From the NCBI RefSeq assembly GCF_041080675.1, contig NZ_CP163520.1, positions 2,604,001 through 2,668,000 on the forward strand: a DNA stretch of 64,000 nucleotides, given 5' to 3'. The notes under the pieces were generated by a model. That model was not told the origin of the DNA. It did no database searches and saw nothing but the letters and a program-made list of their open reading frames with translations. This DNA is from Streptomyces sp. cg36. GTDB taxonomy: Bacteria; Actinomycetota; Actinomycetes; Streptomycetales; Streptomycetaceae. Every line of letters begins with the position of its first letter. Position 1 is the first letter of the stretch. The position numbers were made by a program, and so were the translations under genes. Below, one piece after another: positions 54,704-64,000 of this stretch.

Positions 54704-54888
54704 CGCGGAATGCCCGCCCCCGCTCCCGTGCGGGGCCGGTTGGAACTTCCGCGCGGGCTTTGGCAGGATGCCCGCCCACAGCTTCCCCGAGGCCCGCGCG
54801 CCCCTGACGGAACGCCAGTCGGGAGCACTGGTCCAGTCCAATTCGGCGGCCATGGAGGCCCTGTGGAGCCGTCGTGCAGACTGGCCGC

Positions 54889-55674
54889 ATGCGCATCGAA
54901 CTCGCCACGGCCCCCGGTGACCCCGCCCGCCCCAACGAGGACTGGGCCGCGACCGCGCTGCCCGCGGCCGGACGGGGCGGGACGCTGGTGGTGCTCGACG
55001 GGGTCACCCCGCCGCCCGGCAACGGCGACTGTGTGCACGACGTACCCTGGTTCACCGCGCGCCTGGGCGGCGCCCTGGCCGAACTGTCCGGTTCGCGGCG
55101 CGACATACCGCTGACCGGGATCCTCGCCGAGTCCATCAGGCGCACCGCCGACGCCCACCGCGGCACATGTGACCTTTCTCACCCCCGCACCCCGCAGGCC
55201 ACCGTGGTCCTGGCGCGCTGGGACGAGGAGGCGGTGGAGCACCTGGTGCTCTCGGACTCGGCGCTGCTGCTCGAATCCCCCGACGACGTGGTGCGGGCGG
55301 TCCTGGACGACCGGCTGGACCGGGTGCCCCGCTCCTCGCTGGTCAGCGACGAGGTGGCCGACGCGCTGGCCCGCAACAAGGAGGGCGGCTTCTTCACCGC
55401 CGCCGCGGACCCCGCCGTGGCCGCGCGGGCCGTCACCGGGCGCACCCCGGCCGGGGAGGTGCGGGCGCTGGCCGCGCTCACCGACGGCGCCACCCGCTGG
55501 GTGGAGAAGTTCCACGAGGGCGACTGGGCGGGGTGCCTGGCGCTGGTGCGCAAGGCCGGGCCGCAGGGGCTGCTCGACCGGGTGCGGGAGCTGGAGCTCG
55601 CCGACACCGGCCGCCGCCACCTGGGCCGCGGCAAGACGCACGACGACGCCACCGCCGTCTACGTGGAGCTCTGA
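54889..55674 (+). CDS. PP2C-like serine/threonine phosphatase family protein
   Basis: 261 residues resembling PPM phosphatases in reduced form. Metal-site signatures are visible: NEDWAATALP near residue 16-25 (usually N-x-D with the first Asp), TLVVLDGVTPP (the D-G pair, about 40-44), VEHLVLSDSALLL (about 123-135) and the final T-H-D-D-A-T-A-V-Y (about 250). So it could hold two Mg/Mn ions and be active. ATG at 54889. It overlaps the convergent MarR gene by 16 bases at its 3' end. No kinase partner is adjacent. Confidence 0.72.
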   Translation: MRIELATAPGDPARPNEDWAATALPAAGRGGTLVVLDGVTPPPGNGDCVHDVPWFTARLGGALAELSGSRRDIPLTGILAESIRRTADAHRGTCDLSHPRTPQATVVLARWDEEAVEHLVLSDSALLLESPDDVVRAVLDDRLDRVPRSSLVSDEVADALARNKEGGFFTAAADPAVAARAVTGRTPAGEVRALAALTDGATRWVEKFHEGDWAGCLALVRKAGPQGLLDRVRELELADTGRRHLGRGKTHDDATAVYVEL

Positions 55675-56135
55675 CCCGGCTCCTTCATGTCCGCCCGCGC
55701 GTTCAACTGGTGCAGCAGCCGGGCCAGTTCCGCGACCTCCGCGCGGTCCCAGTCGGCGAGCTTGGTGACGTACTGGGCGCGGCGGGCGTCCCGGACCCGG
55801 CGGAAGCGGTCCAGCCCCTCGCCGGTGAGGCGGACCAGCGAGGCGCGCCCGTCGGCCGGGTCCGGCTCGCGGGCCACCAGCCCCAGGTCCTCCAGGGCCC
55901 GCAGCTGGCGGCTCATGGTCGCCTTGCCCACGCCGAAGTACCCGGCGAGCTCGGTGGCCCGCTGCGGTCCGCCCTCCTCCAGCCGCACGAAGAGCCCGTA
56001 GGCCGCGGCCTCCAGCTCCGGGTGGACCGCCCTGGCCATCTCCCCCGAGGACGCGCGGGCGCGCCGGAGGAACACCGCCAGCTCGCGTTCGAGTGCGAGG
56101 AACTCCTGGTCCGGACCGTGCACATCTGCTCCCAT
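55659..56135 (-). CDS. MarR-family transcriptional regulator
   Basis: About 158 residues with a winged helix (LAGYFGVGKATMSRQLRALEDLGLVAREPDPADGRAS contains the recognition helix and the D-x-R wing; key residues KATMSRQL and DPADGRA). It should bind DNA as a dimer and respond to small phenolic or other ligands. ATG at 56135 is possible, but GTG at 56123 has a GGGAG five bases upstream and may be the true start. A perfect palindrome lies right upstream (56143-56159), likely for autoregulation. Its 3' end overlaps the PP2C-like gene. Confidence 0.85.
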   Translation of the reverse strand: MGADVHGPDQEFLALERELAVFLRRARASSGEMARAVHPELEAAAYGLFVRLEEGGPQRATELAGYFGVGKATMSRQLRALEDLGLVAREPDPADGRASLVRLTGEGLDRFRRVRDARRAQYVTKLADWDRAEVAELARLLHQLNARADMKEPGQSST

Positions 56136-56142
56136 CCCACGG

Positions 56143-56159
56143 CTGTCCCGACGGGACAG
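56143..56159. promoter_or_regulatory. Perfect palindrome, probable MarR operator
   Basis: CTGTCCCG-A-CGGGACAG has eight-base arms and one central base. It begins eight bases upstream of the MarR ATG. On the minus strand TACTGT overlaps its outer edge and could be the -10 element, so binding would block transcription. This is the classical arrangement for MarR autorepression. Confidence 0.65.
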
Positions 56160-56185
56160 TATTTCCCAGTCCCCTGTGGGCCGGA

Positions 56186-56210
56186 GCCCCCGGCACCGGG
56201 TGCCGGGGGC
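56186..56210 (-). terminator. Strong GC hairpin after the M4 protease gene
   Basis: GCCCCCGGCAC and GTGCCGGGGGC pair perfectly over 11 bases with a CGG loop. It starts 38 bases past the protease stop codon on the minus strand. There is no T run on that strand; CCCTTT follows on the other. It is a likely stem-only terminator that also insulates the MarR promoter. Confidence 0.6.
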
Positions 56211-56247
56211 CCTTTGGCTCAATTACGGGGCACGGGCGGTCGCGCGT

Positions 56248-59160
56248 TCAGCAGGTGCCGGCCGGACGCTCCCGGGTGACCAGGTCGGTGTAGCCGGTGG
56301 TGCCGTCCAGCCAGACCACCTGGCGCCCGGCCGCCGCCGACGGGTACAGCTGCTCGCCGCGGTTGCAGGAGAGCCGCTCCTTGCGGCTGCCGTCGGTGCT
56401 GAGCTGCCACAGCTTGGGCAGGGTCTCATTGCGGTACTGGATGTCGGGGAGCAGGGTGTTCACGGTGACCGCGTCGTCCGAGGCGGTCAGGTCGAACGGG
56501 ATGAGCGCGGCGCTGCCGGACTCGGCGCTGATGTCCTTGGCGCCGGTGCCGTCGAGCCCGGCCCGGCGCACCGCCATCTGTCCCTGGTCGGCGGTGTTCT
56601 CGTCGGCCAGCCAGAACACGTTCTTGCCGTTGATCCCGGTCTGCCCGACCGCCTGCGGCTCACCGAGCTGCTGGGCCAGGTGCGTGGCACCGGTGGCCAG
56701 GTCGTACGTCTCGGTGCCGATGCGGTAGTCGTTCTCGCCCGGGTAGAGCTTGGCGTACGCGATCTTCCCGTCCTTCAGCGAGGGCAGCGCGGTGCCCAGG
56801 TAGTACTTGCCGCCGTCCACCCAGGTCGGCTCGCGGTCGCCCGGCTTGAGGAATCCGACGTGGCGCCCGCCGAACGGGTCGAAGGTCTCGAAGACCACCG
56901 TCCCGTTCTCCACGTGCAGGTTCTGCACGTTGGTGGTCGAGGTGTAGAGCGTCCTGACCGGCCCGCCGGTGACCGGGCGGGAGAGGATGTCGACGCTGCT
57001 CGTCCCGAACGCGGCCCACACCACCGTCTTGCCGTCGGTGGCCGGGTACACGTGGTAGCGGCCGTCGTTGGGGCTGATCAGCCTGGCCGCGCCCCGGCCG
57101 TCGACCCGGCCCGCGTAGACCGAGTACGCCTCGGTGCCGTCGTCGTTGGACTTGGAGGTGGCCCACCAGCCGCCGCCCGCCGCCGTGCCCGTACCGGCGA
57201 TGTTGAGCTTGCCGAAGAGCCGGTCGGAGTCGACGCCCAGCGCGTTCTCCCAGCCGGGCACGATGCCGTGGGCGTTGAAGGAGCGCTTGACGGTGTTCAG
57301 CTGCTTCGCCGACAGCTTGAGGTCCTTGGCCGCCGCCACGATCGCGTTGCGGGCCTCGGTGTAGCCGTCGAGCGGGGTCATGTACGTGGAGAGCGCCTTG
57401 TAGACCAGCCGGTCCGCGAGGAAGGGGTCCTTGGGGTCGAGGTCCTGGCGGATGTCCCACAGGGCGCCGGAGAAGATCGTGGAGTTGAGGTGGACGCCGC
57501 CGTTGTCGGTGCCGAAGGAGACCCCGAGGTAGTCCTTGGCCGTGGTGCGCCCGTCGTTGAGGTCGCGGAAGGCGCACTCGCGGGGCTTGGCGGTGCGGCA
57601 GAGGTCCTCGCCGAGGAGCCCGGAGTCCGGGTCGTCCATCCGCGTCCCGCTGGCGGTGACGTCGATGGCGTTGCCGAAGTAGTCGGCCAGCGCCTCGTTG
57701 AGGGCGCCGGACTGGCCCGCGTAGACCAGGTCGGCGGTGTTCTCGACCACCCCGTGGGTCATCTCGTGGCCGACCACGTCGAGGTCGGCGGAGAGCGTCT
57801 TGTACTGGTCGTCCCCGGCCCCGTAGACCATCTTCTGGCCGTCCCAGAAGGCGTTGACGAACGGGCCGCCCCCGTAGGTGACGCCGACCAGCGAGTTGAT
57901 GGTCATGCCGCGCCCGTCCAGGCTGTCCCGGCCGTGCACGTTCTTGTAGTAGTCGTAGACCTGCCCGGCCGCCCAGTGCGCGTCGACCGCGCCCGACTCG
58001 GTGGCGTCGCCGCTGTAGTCGGGGCCGGCGCTGGTGAACTCCTTGAGCCCGTCGGGCCAGCGCCCCGAGGCGTCGTCGACGTCGACCGCCCGCGCGTCCC
58101 AGGTGTGCAGGGTGTTCTTGCTGGTGGCGGCCATGCGCGCGTAGTCGATCAGGCTGTACTGCTTCGCCGCGTCGTCGTAGTAGATGTTCAGCGGCACCTG
58201 GGCGCCGCCGTACTTGACGCCGGTGCCGCTGGTGCCGGGGTGGGTGGTGGCGGCCGGTGCCGGGCGCCCGTCGGCCCCCGGCGCGGCCCCGTCCGCGGTC
58301 CCGGCCGGTGCCCGCTGCGGGGTCATCGTCCGGATCAGGCTGTACTGGAGGACGGGGAAGCCCGCGCGCGCGTCCACGAACACGTCCTGGAGGACGGGCC
58401 GTCCGGTGCCCGGCTCGGTGCCGCGCACGGTGACCCGGTAGGTGAGGACGCCCGGACCGCGCGGGATCACGACCAGCCCGTCCGCCCGGCCGCTGAGCGA
58501 GGCCGCCGCGGCGGACTTGGCGCCCTCGGCGCGCCGCACGTCCTTCTTGCCCAGGGTGGCGCCGCCGAGCCGGGCCGCGACGGAGGAGACGGCCCGCCGC
58601 ACGGCGAGGTCCTCGGCCACGGTCGCGGTGGTGGGGGCGGTCAGCCCGGTGAAGTACTTGCCGGAGGTGCCGGTGACGACCCGCCGCCCGTCCTTCTTCT
58701 CCATCCGCACCACGTACTGCCCGCCGAGCACCTCGACCCCGCGGTGCTTCTGCTGGAGCCGCACGGTCTCCTCGTCGCCCTGCTTCAGGGTCTGTACGGG
58801 GGCGAGGTCGCGGGCCGGGGCGGCGATGCGGTAGCGGCCCTTCTCGGCGGCGAGGTGGGCGCGGGCCGCGTCGGCCGGGGCGGCCCCGGCGTCGGCGCTC
58901 TCGCGCAGGCCGTCGACGAGGGACGGCGTCTCGGTGCCGGTGCCGGGGATCACCTCGGCGGCGGGCGCCTGCGCCGGGGGTGCGGCCTGGGCCGCGGGTA
59001 TCGCGGTGCCGAGCAGCGCCGCGGCGCCGAGGAGCGCGGCGGCCCCGGCTCCCCGGGCGGGCGATCCGGCCGTCCGGGTCCTGGCCCTCCGCCCGCCGCC
59101 CGCCTCGCTCGCCGCCGTGTTCGTGTCCGCTCGGGTCGTGCCTGCTCTGGGCTTGCGCAA
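56248..59160 (-). CDS. Secreted M4 (thermolysin-type) metalloprotease with C-terminal beta-propeller
   Basis: 970-residue zinc protease. The signal sequence is unusually long and Arg-rich, then hydrophobic to A-A-Q-A-A (about 60). A FTP/PepSY propeptide follows (about 80-310), then the M4 catalytic domain with H-E-M-T-H in LDVVGHEMTHGVV and the downstream Glu in GALNEALADYFG; the His in DNGGVHLNSTI is also present. The last 300 residues form a TolB/WD-like propeller (repeats V-V-W and V-F-W-L-A). TTG at 59160 (L-R-K-P-R-A-G) has GGAGGA six bases upstream, so I prefer it to the in-frame start at 59217. It probably digests extracellular protein. Confidence 0.9.
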   Translation of the reverse strand: MRKPRAGTTRADTNTAASEAGGGRRARTRTAGSPARGAGAAALLGAAALLGTAIPAAQAAPPAQAPAAEVIPGTGTETPSLVDGLRESADAGAAPADAARAHLAAEKGRYRIAAPARDLAPVQTLKQGDEETVRLQQKHRGVEVLGGQYVVRMEKKDGRRVVTGTSGKYFTGLTAPTTATVAEDLAVRRAVSSVAARLGGATLGKKDVRRAEGAKSAAAASLSGRADGLVVIPRGPGVLTYRVTVRGTEPGTGRPVLQDVFVDARAGFPVLQYSLIRTMTPQRAPAGTADGAAPGADGRPAPAATTHPGTSGTGVKYGGAQVPLNIYYDDAAKQYSLIDYARMAATSKNTLHTWDARAVDVDDASGRWPDGLKEFTSAGPDYSGDATESGAVDAHWAAGQVYDYYKNVHGRDSLDGRGMTINSLVGVTYGGGPFVNAFWDGQKMVYGAGDDQYKTLSADLDVVGHEMTHGVVENTADLVYAGQSGALNEALADYFGNAIDVTASGTRMDDPDSGLLGEDLCRTAKPRECAFRDLNDGRTTAKDYLGVSFGTDNGGVHLNSTIFSGALWDIRQDLDPKDPFLADRLVYKALSTYMTPLDGYTEARNAIVAAAKDLKLSAKQLNTVKRSFNAHGIVPGWENALGVDSDRLFGKLNIAGTGTAAGGGWWATSKSNDDGTEAYSVYAGRVDGRGAARLISPNDGRYHVYPATDGKTVVWAAFGTSSVDILSRPVTGGPVRTLYTSTTNVQNLHVENGTVVFETFDPFGGRHVGFLKPGDREPTWVDGGKYYLGTALPSLKDGKIAYAKLYPGENDYRIGTETYDLATGATHLAQQLGEPQAVGQTGINGKNVFWLADENTADQGQMAVRRAGLDGTGAKDISAESGSAALIPFDLTASDDAVTVNTLLPDIQYRNETLPKLWQLSTDGSRKERLSCNRGEQLYPSAAAGRQVVWLDGTTGYTDLVTRERPAGTC

Positions 59161-59490
59161 GGTGATTCCTCCACGGGTCGCACACCGACTGGTCATGACC
59201 ATGCAACCCGGCTCCATCCGAACTCCTCAATGGGGCGGGTGCGTTGAGAGGGGCGCGGTGGCGTGATCACGACGTGCGGGGCGAGGCGGGACGCCGTGCG
59301 GGGCCGAGCGGGTTGGCCGGATCGGCGCGGACGGGCGGCGGCGGGCGGCGGCGCGCACTGAAAGTTCCGGCCGCGGCCCGGCCGTCGGCGCAGCTCGCGA
59401 CCGCCCCCGGCGCGCCGCCAGAGGGCTGGGCCAATGGCAGTTCCAGAATGGCTTTCGCGTCACGGTCTACGTGCGTAGCTTTTGTCTTAT

Positions 59491-59512
59491 GACATGTCCA
59501 CAACGACATGTC
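59491..59512. promoter_or_regulatory. Twin GACATGTC palindromes upstream of the lysozyme gene
   Basis: Two copies of the perfect 8-bp palindrome GACATGTC occur at 59491 and 59505, spaced 14 bases start to start, with CACAAC between. They lie 45-66 bases upstream of the lysozyme ATG in the divergent region between lysozyme and protease (59161-59556). Regular spacing suggests cooperative binding of a dimeric regulator. Nothing else in this 396-base region is clear, apart from TAGCTT near 59476 as a possible -10 on the plus strand. Confidence 0.5.
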
Positions 59513-59556
59513 ACTGTGTCAGCACCTCCCCCCACCCCGCCTTTCGGAGGCACGCA

Positions 59557-60393
59557 ATGCCTGCACACAGACCCGGAACGGCCCGCCGCGGTCCCCTCGC
59601 CGCGGCCGGAATCCTCCTCTCGGCCCTCGCCCTGCTGCTCGCCTCGCCCGGCACCTCCGGCGCGGCCCCCACCCCCGTCCGGCCCCCCGCCCGCGGCACC
59701 GCCGCCATGGGCATGGGCGTCGTCGCCCACGACGGCCGGGGCGGCCCGCCCGCGGGCACCAAGGCCGTCCAGACCGAAGGCGTCGACACCAGCAGCCACA
59801 ACGGGAACGTCGCCTGGTCCACGCTGTGGAACAGCGGGGTCAGATGGGCCTATGCGAAGGCCACCGAGGGCACGTACTACACCAACCCGTACTTCGCCCA
59901 GCAGTACAACGGCTCGTACGACGTGGGCATGATCCGGGGCGCGTACCACTTCGCGACGCCGGACACCACGAGCGGCGCCGCCCAGGCCGACTACTTCGCC
60001 GACCACGGCGGCGGCTGGTCGCGCGACGGGCGCACCCTGCCCGGCGCGCTCGACATCGAGTGGAACCCCTACGGCGCCGCCTGCTACGGGCTCTCCCAGG
60101 CCCAGATGGTCAACTGGATCCGCGACTTCGTGAACCGCTACCGCGCCCGCACCGGCCGGGACGCGGTCATCTACACCGCCACCAGCTGGTGGACCCAGTG
60201 CACCGGCAACTCCGCCGCCTTCGGCGCCACCAACCCGCTGTGGATCGCCCGCTACAACACCGACCCGGGCGCGCTGCCCGCCGGGTGGGGCTACTACACG
60301 ATGTGGCAGTACACCTCGTCCGGCCCGACGGTGGGCGACCACTCCCGGTTCAACGGGGCCTACGACCGGCTCCAGGCCCTGGCCAACGGCTAG
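59557..60393 (+). CDS. Secreted GH25 lysozyme (muramidase)
   Basis: 278 residues. The signal peptide is cleaved near S-G-A-A-P (about residue 37); a GH25 beta-barrel follows (about 73-275). Family residues: EGVDTSSHNGNVAW at the start of the barrel (catalytic-site Asp), YAKATEGTYY, GAYHFATPDTT and GALDIEWNPYG, whose Asp and Glu are the catalytic pair. It cleaves the beta-1,4 bond between MurNAc and GlcNAc in cell walls, as does cellosyl. ATG at 59557 has GGAGG upstream. No wall-binding domain is attached. Strong inverted repeats follow downstream. Confidence 0.93.
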   Translation: MPAHRPGTARRGPLAAAGILLSALALLLASPGTSGAAPTPVRPPARGTAAMGMGVVAHDGRGGPPAGTKAVQTEGVDTSSHNGNVAWSTLWNSGVRWAYAKATEGTYYTNPYFAQQYNGSYDVGMIRGAYHFATPDTTSGAAQADYFADHGGGWSRDGRTLPGALDIEWNPYGAACYGLSQAQMVNWIRDFVNRYRARTGRDAVIYTATSWWTQCTGNSAAFGATNPLWIARYNTDPGALPAGWGYYTMWQYTSSGPTVGDHSRFNGAYDRLQALANG

Positions 60394-60397
60394 GACG

Positions 60398-60512
60398 TGT
60401 CCGGCGGGTCTTGTCCGGGACGCGGGGGGCCGGCACTTCGACGGCGGCCAGACCCGCCGGACAGACCCTGCCCCGGTCCGGGCCCCCGGCGCGCCGACGC
60501 GCACCGGGGGCC
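60398..60512 (+). terminator. Two large inverted repeats after the lysozyme gene
   Basis: The first pairs TGTCCGGCGGGTCT (60398-60411) with AGACCCGCCGGACA (60450-60463), a perfect 14-base stem around a 38-base loop. The second pairs GGCCCCCGG (60481-60489) with CCGGGGGCC (60504-60512). Neither is followed by a T run. They lie between the lysozyme stop and the serine protease start, so they may end the lysozyme transcript. Confidence 0.55.
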
Positions 60513-60542
60513 TGGACGCTTTCCGTCGCGCCGTACGACAAG

Positions 60543-61343
60543 ATGGTCGCCATGCGCGTGCTGCGAAAGGTGCTGCGGGTCTCCGCCACCGGGTTGCTGG
60601 CCCTGGCGACCGGCTGCGCCGGACCCGCCGTGTCCGCGCCCCAGCCGGACATCGCCGACGAGGTGCCGCCCGCGCCCGCCCCGCAGACCTCGGCCGCCGC
60701 GACCGCCGGGCTCCCCTCGGTCGGCGTCCTGGTCGACGGCGACAAGCACTGGTGCACCGCCAGCGTCGTCGCCAGCCCCCGGGGCAACGTGGTGGCGACC
60801 GCCGCCCACTGCGCGGACTCCGGCACGGTCGGCTCGATGGAGTTCGCCCCCGGCTTCTCCGGCGCGGTGAAGGGCTCCTACCCGTACGGGACCTGGAAGG
60901 TGAAGGCCGTCCAGGTCGACAAGAAGTGGTCCGACGACGGCGACGACTCCTACGACTACGCCTTCCTCACCCTGGAGCCGGACGCCCGGGGCCGCAGCGT
61001 GCAGAGCGTGGTGGGGGCCGCCGACCCCGACTGGAGCTCGGGGCCGCGCCGGCGCGTGACCGTCGTCGGCTATCCGGCCGAGGACCACAACCCGGAGAAC
61101 CGGGCCATCACCTGCACCACCGACACCCGCCCGGACACCGACCAGCCGGGCGACGTGCGGATCGACTGCGCCGGGTTCTGGTCCGGCACCAGCGGCAGCC
61201 CCTGGCTCGCCGACTACCGGGGGCCCGGCCGGCTGGGGCAGCTCATCGGCGTGCTCAGCGGCGGCGACACGGACGTCGCCTCCACCGCCGTCCTCTTCGA
61301 CGCGCACGCCCGGGGGCTGTACGAACGGGCCGCGCGGGCGTGA
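60543..61343 (+). CDS. Exported trypsin-like serine protease
   Basis: 266 residues with an N-terminal signal ending at L-A-T-G-C (a weak lipobox, so possibly a lipoprotein). The chymotrypsin-fold triad is visible: His in VATAAHCADSG, Asp in DSYDYAFLTLEP and Ser in FWSGTSGSPWLAD. Two cysteine pairs (TA-C, AAHC; ITCTT and IDC) are typical of the V8/glutamyl-type clade. ATG at 60543 is used here; ATG at 60552 (M-R-V-L-R-K-V) is an equally good start. Convergent with lon. It may act on cell-surface or imported proteins; the substrate is unknown. Confidence 0.88.
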   Translation: MVAMRVLRKVLRVSATGLLALATGCAGPAVSAPQPDIADEVPPAPAPQTSAAATAGLPSVGVLVDGDKHWCTASVVASPRGNVVATAAHCADSGTVGSMEFAPGFSGAVKGSYPYGTWKVKAVQVDKKWSDDGDDSYDYAFLTLEPDARGRSVQSVVGAADPDWSSGPRRRVTVVGYPAEDHNPENRAITCTTDTRPDTDQPGDVRIDCAGFWSGTSGSPWLADYRGPGRLGQLIGVLSGGDTDVASTAVLFDAHARGLYERAARA

Positions 61344-61374
61344 CGCCCGCGCGGCCCTCCCGTGCCGCTCCCGC

Positions 61375-63822
<2,448 letters not shown>

Positions 63823-63843
63823 GATCTCCCCTTCGGCAGTCAA

Positions 63844-63864
63844 GTTGAGCTATGCCGACTCAAT
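63844..63864. promoter_or_regulatory. HAIR-like HspR operator of lon
   Basis: GTTGAGC-TATGCCG-ACTCAAT matches the HAIR consensus CTTGAGT-N7-ACTCAAG (or its complement) at 11 of 14 arm positions with exact N7 spacing. It lies 22 bases upstream of the lon start codon. HspR repression of lon through HAIR is established in Streptomyces lividans. Confidence 0.75.
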
Positions 63865-63896
63865 GCATGTGAGCCCAGGAATGTTCCCCGCGGGCT

Positions 63897-63910
63897 GTTC
63901 GCTCTGAGCG
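63897..63910. promoter_or_regulatory. ClgR-box upstream of lon
   Basis: GTTCGC-TCTGA-GCG is an exact match to the published ClgR motif GTTCGC-N5-GCG. ClgR is known to activate clp and lon genes in Streptomyces. It lies 75 bases upstream of the lon ATG, on the promoter-distal side of the HAIR element, a normal site for an activator. Confidence 0.75.
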
Positions 63911-63982
63911 ATCATCTCTTGTAAGAGTCTCAATGCCAGATGGACTATTACGCACATCAGTGCAGCGCGAGAGGGGAACGCG

Positions 63983-64000
63983 ATGGGGAACGTCACGGAG
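63983..64000 (+). CDS. Start of a divergent gene, cut by the window end
   Basis: ATG at 63983 is preceded by GAGAGGGG eight bases upstream and reads M-G-N-V-T-E to the window edge. TATTAC at 63946-63951 could be its -10. Only six codons are present, so the product cannot be named. Confidence 0.6.

Overview
The window is a chromosomal segment from a Streptomyces or a very close actinomycete. The evidence is the very high GC content, the use of GTG and TTG starts with purine-rich ribosome binding sites, and the gene set. That set includes the order lysA-hom-thrC-thrB-rho-LCP-rpmE-prfA-prmC-sua5-glyA-WecA-like, an NrtL-type ArgS relative, a conservon, a split NHEJ module, and a lon gene that appears to carry both HspR and ClgR sites. 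I see no phage, IS element or CRISPR array.

1-18 kb is a conserved housekeeping block read almost entirely on the minus strand. It covers amino acid synthesis (lysA, hom, thrC, thrB, glyA), transcription termination (rho), translation termination (prfA and its methylase prmC), tRNA modification (sua5), ribosomal protein L31, and two envelope polymer genes (LCP ligase, WecA/MraY-like transferase). Upstream of lysA sit nrtL, a minisatellite, a lone receiver-domain protein and a tRNA-Arg(CCG). 18-25 kb holds a cytosine-deaminase-like enzyme, the 24-residue ribosomal protein bL37, and a complete KdpFABC potassium pump with KdpE but no KdpD. A low-complexity spacer lies where kdpD would be expected.

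25-35 kb is accessory. It has a PH-like membrane protein, an AhpD-like protein, a flavin monooxygenase, a cupin, a DHA2 efflux pump preceded by a short leader ORF, and Ku with separate LigD-type polymerase and ligase genes. A degenerate NERD protein and a zinc-ribbon protein follow. 35-42 kb is an envelope island: class F sortase, lipoprotein plus histidine kinase without a response regulator, SH3 protein, and a FtsW/RodA-PBP2 pair. 42-45 kb is a diiron cassette (ferritin-like protein, AurF-like oxygenase, TetR).

45-49 kb has a kinase-like protein that lacks every catalytic residue and is fused to a beta-propeller, then an NlpC/P60 hydrolase. 49-54.5 kb is a conservon (sensor kinase, roadblock, DUF742, GTPase) that continues into a StyA-like flavin monooxygenase. 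55-61 kb has a PP2C-like protein, a MarR regulator with its own palindromic operator, a large M4 protease, a GH25 lysozyme and a trypsin-like protease. 61-64 kb is lon with its control region, and the first codons of a divergent gene.

No single locus is clearly a new system. The most notable points are the serine substitution in the phosphatase-like protein, the Kdp operon without KdpD and with an extra 27-residue peptide, the pseudokinase-propeller, the efflux leader peptide, the conservon-linked oxygenase, the minisatellite beside nrtL, and several precise operator-like palindromes.
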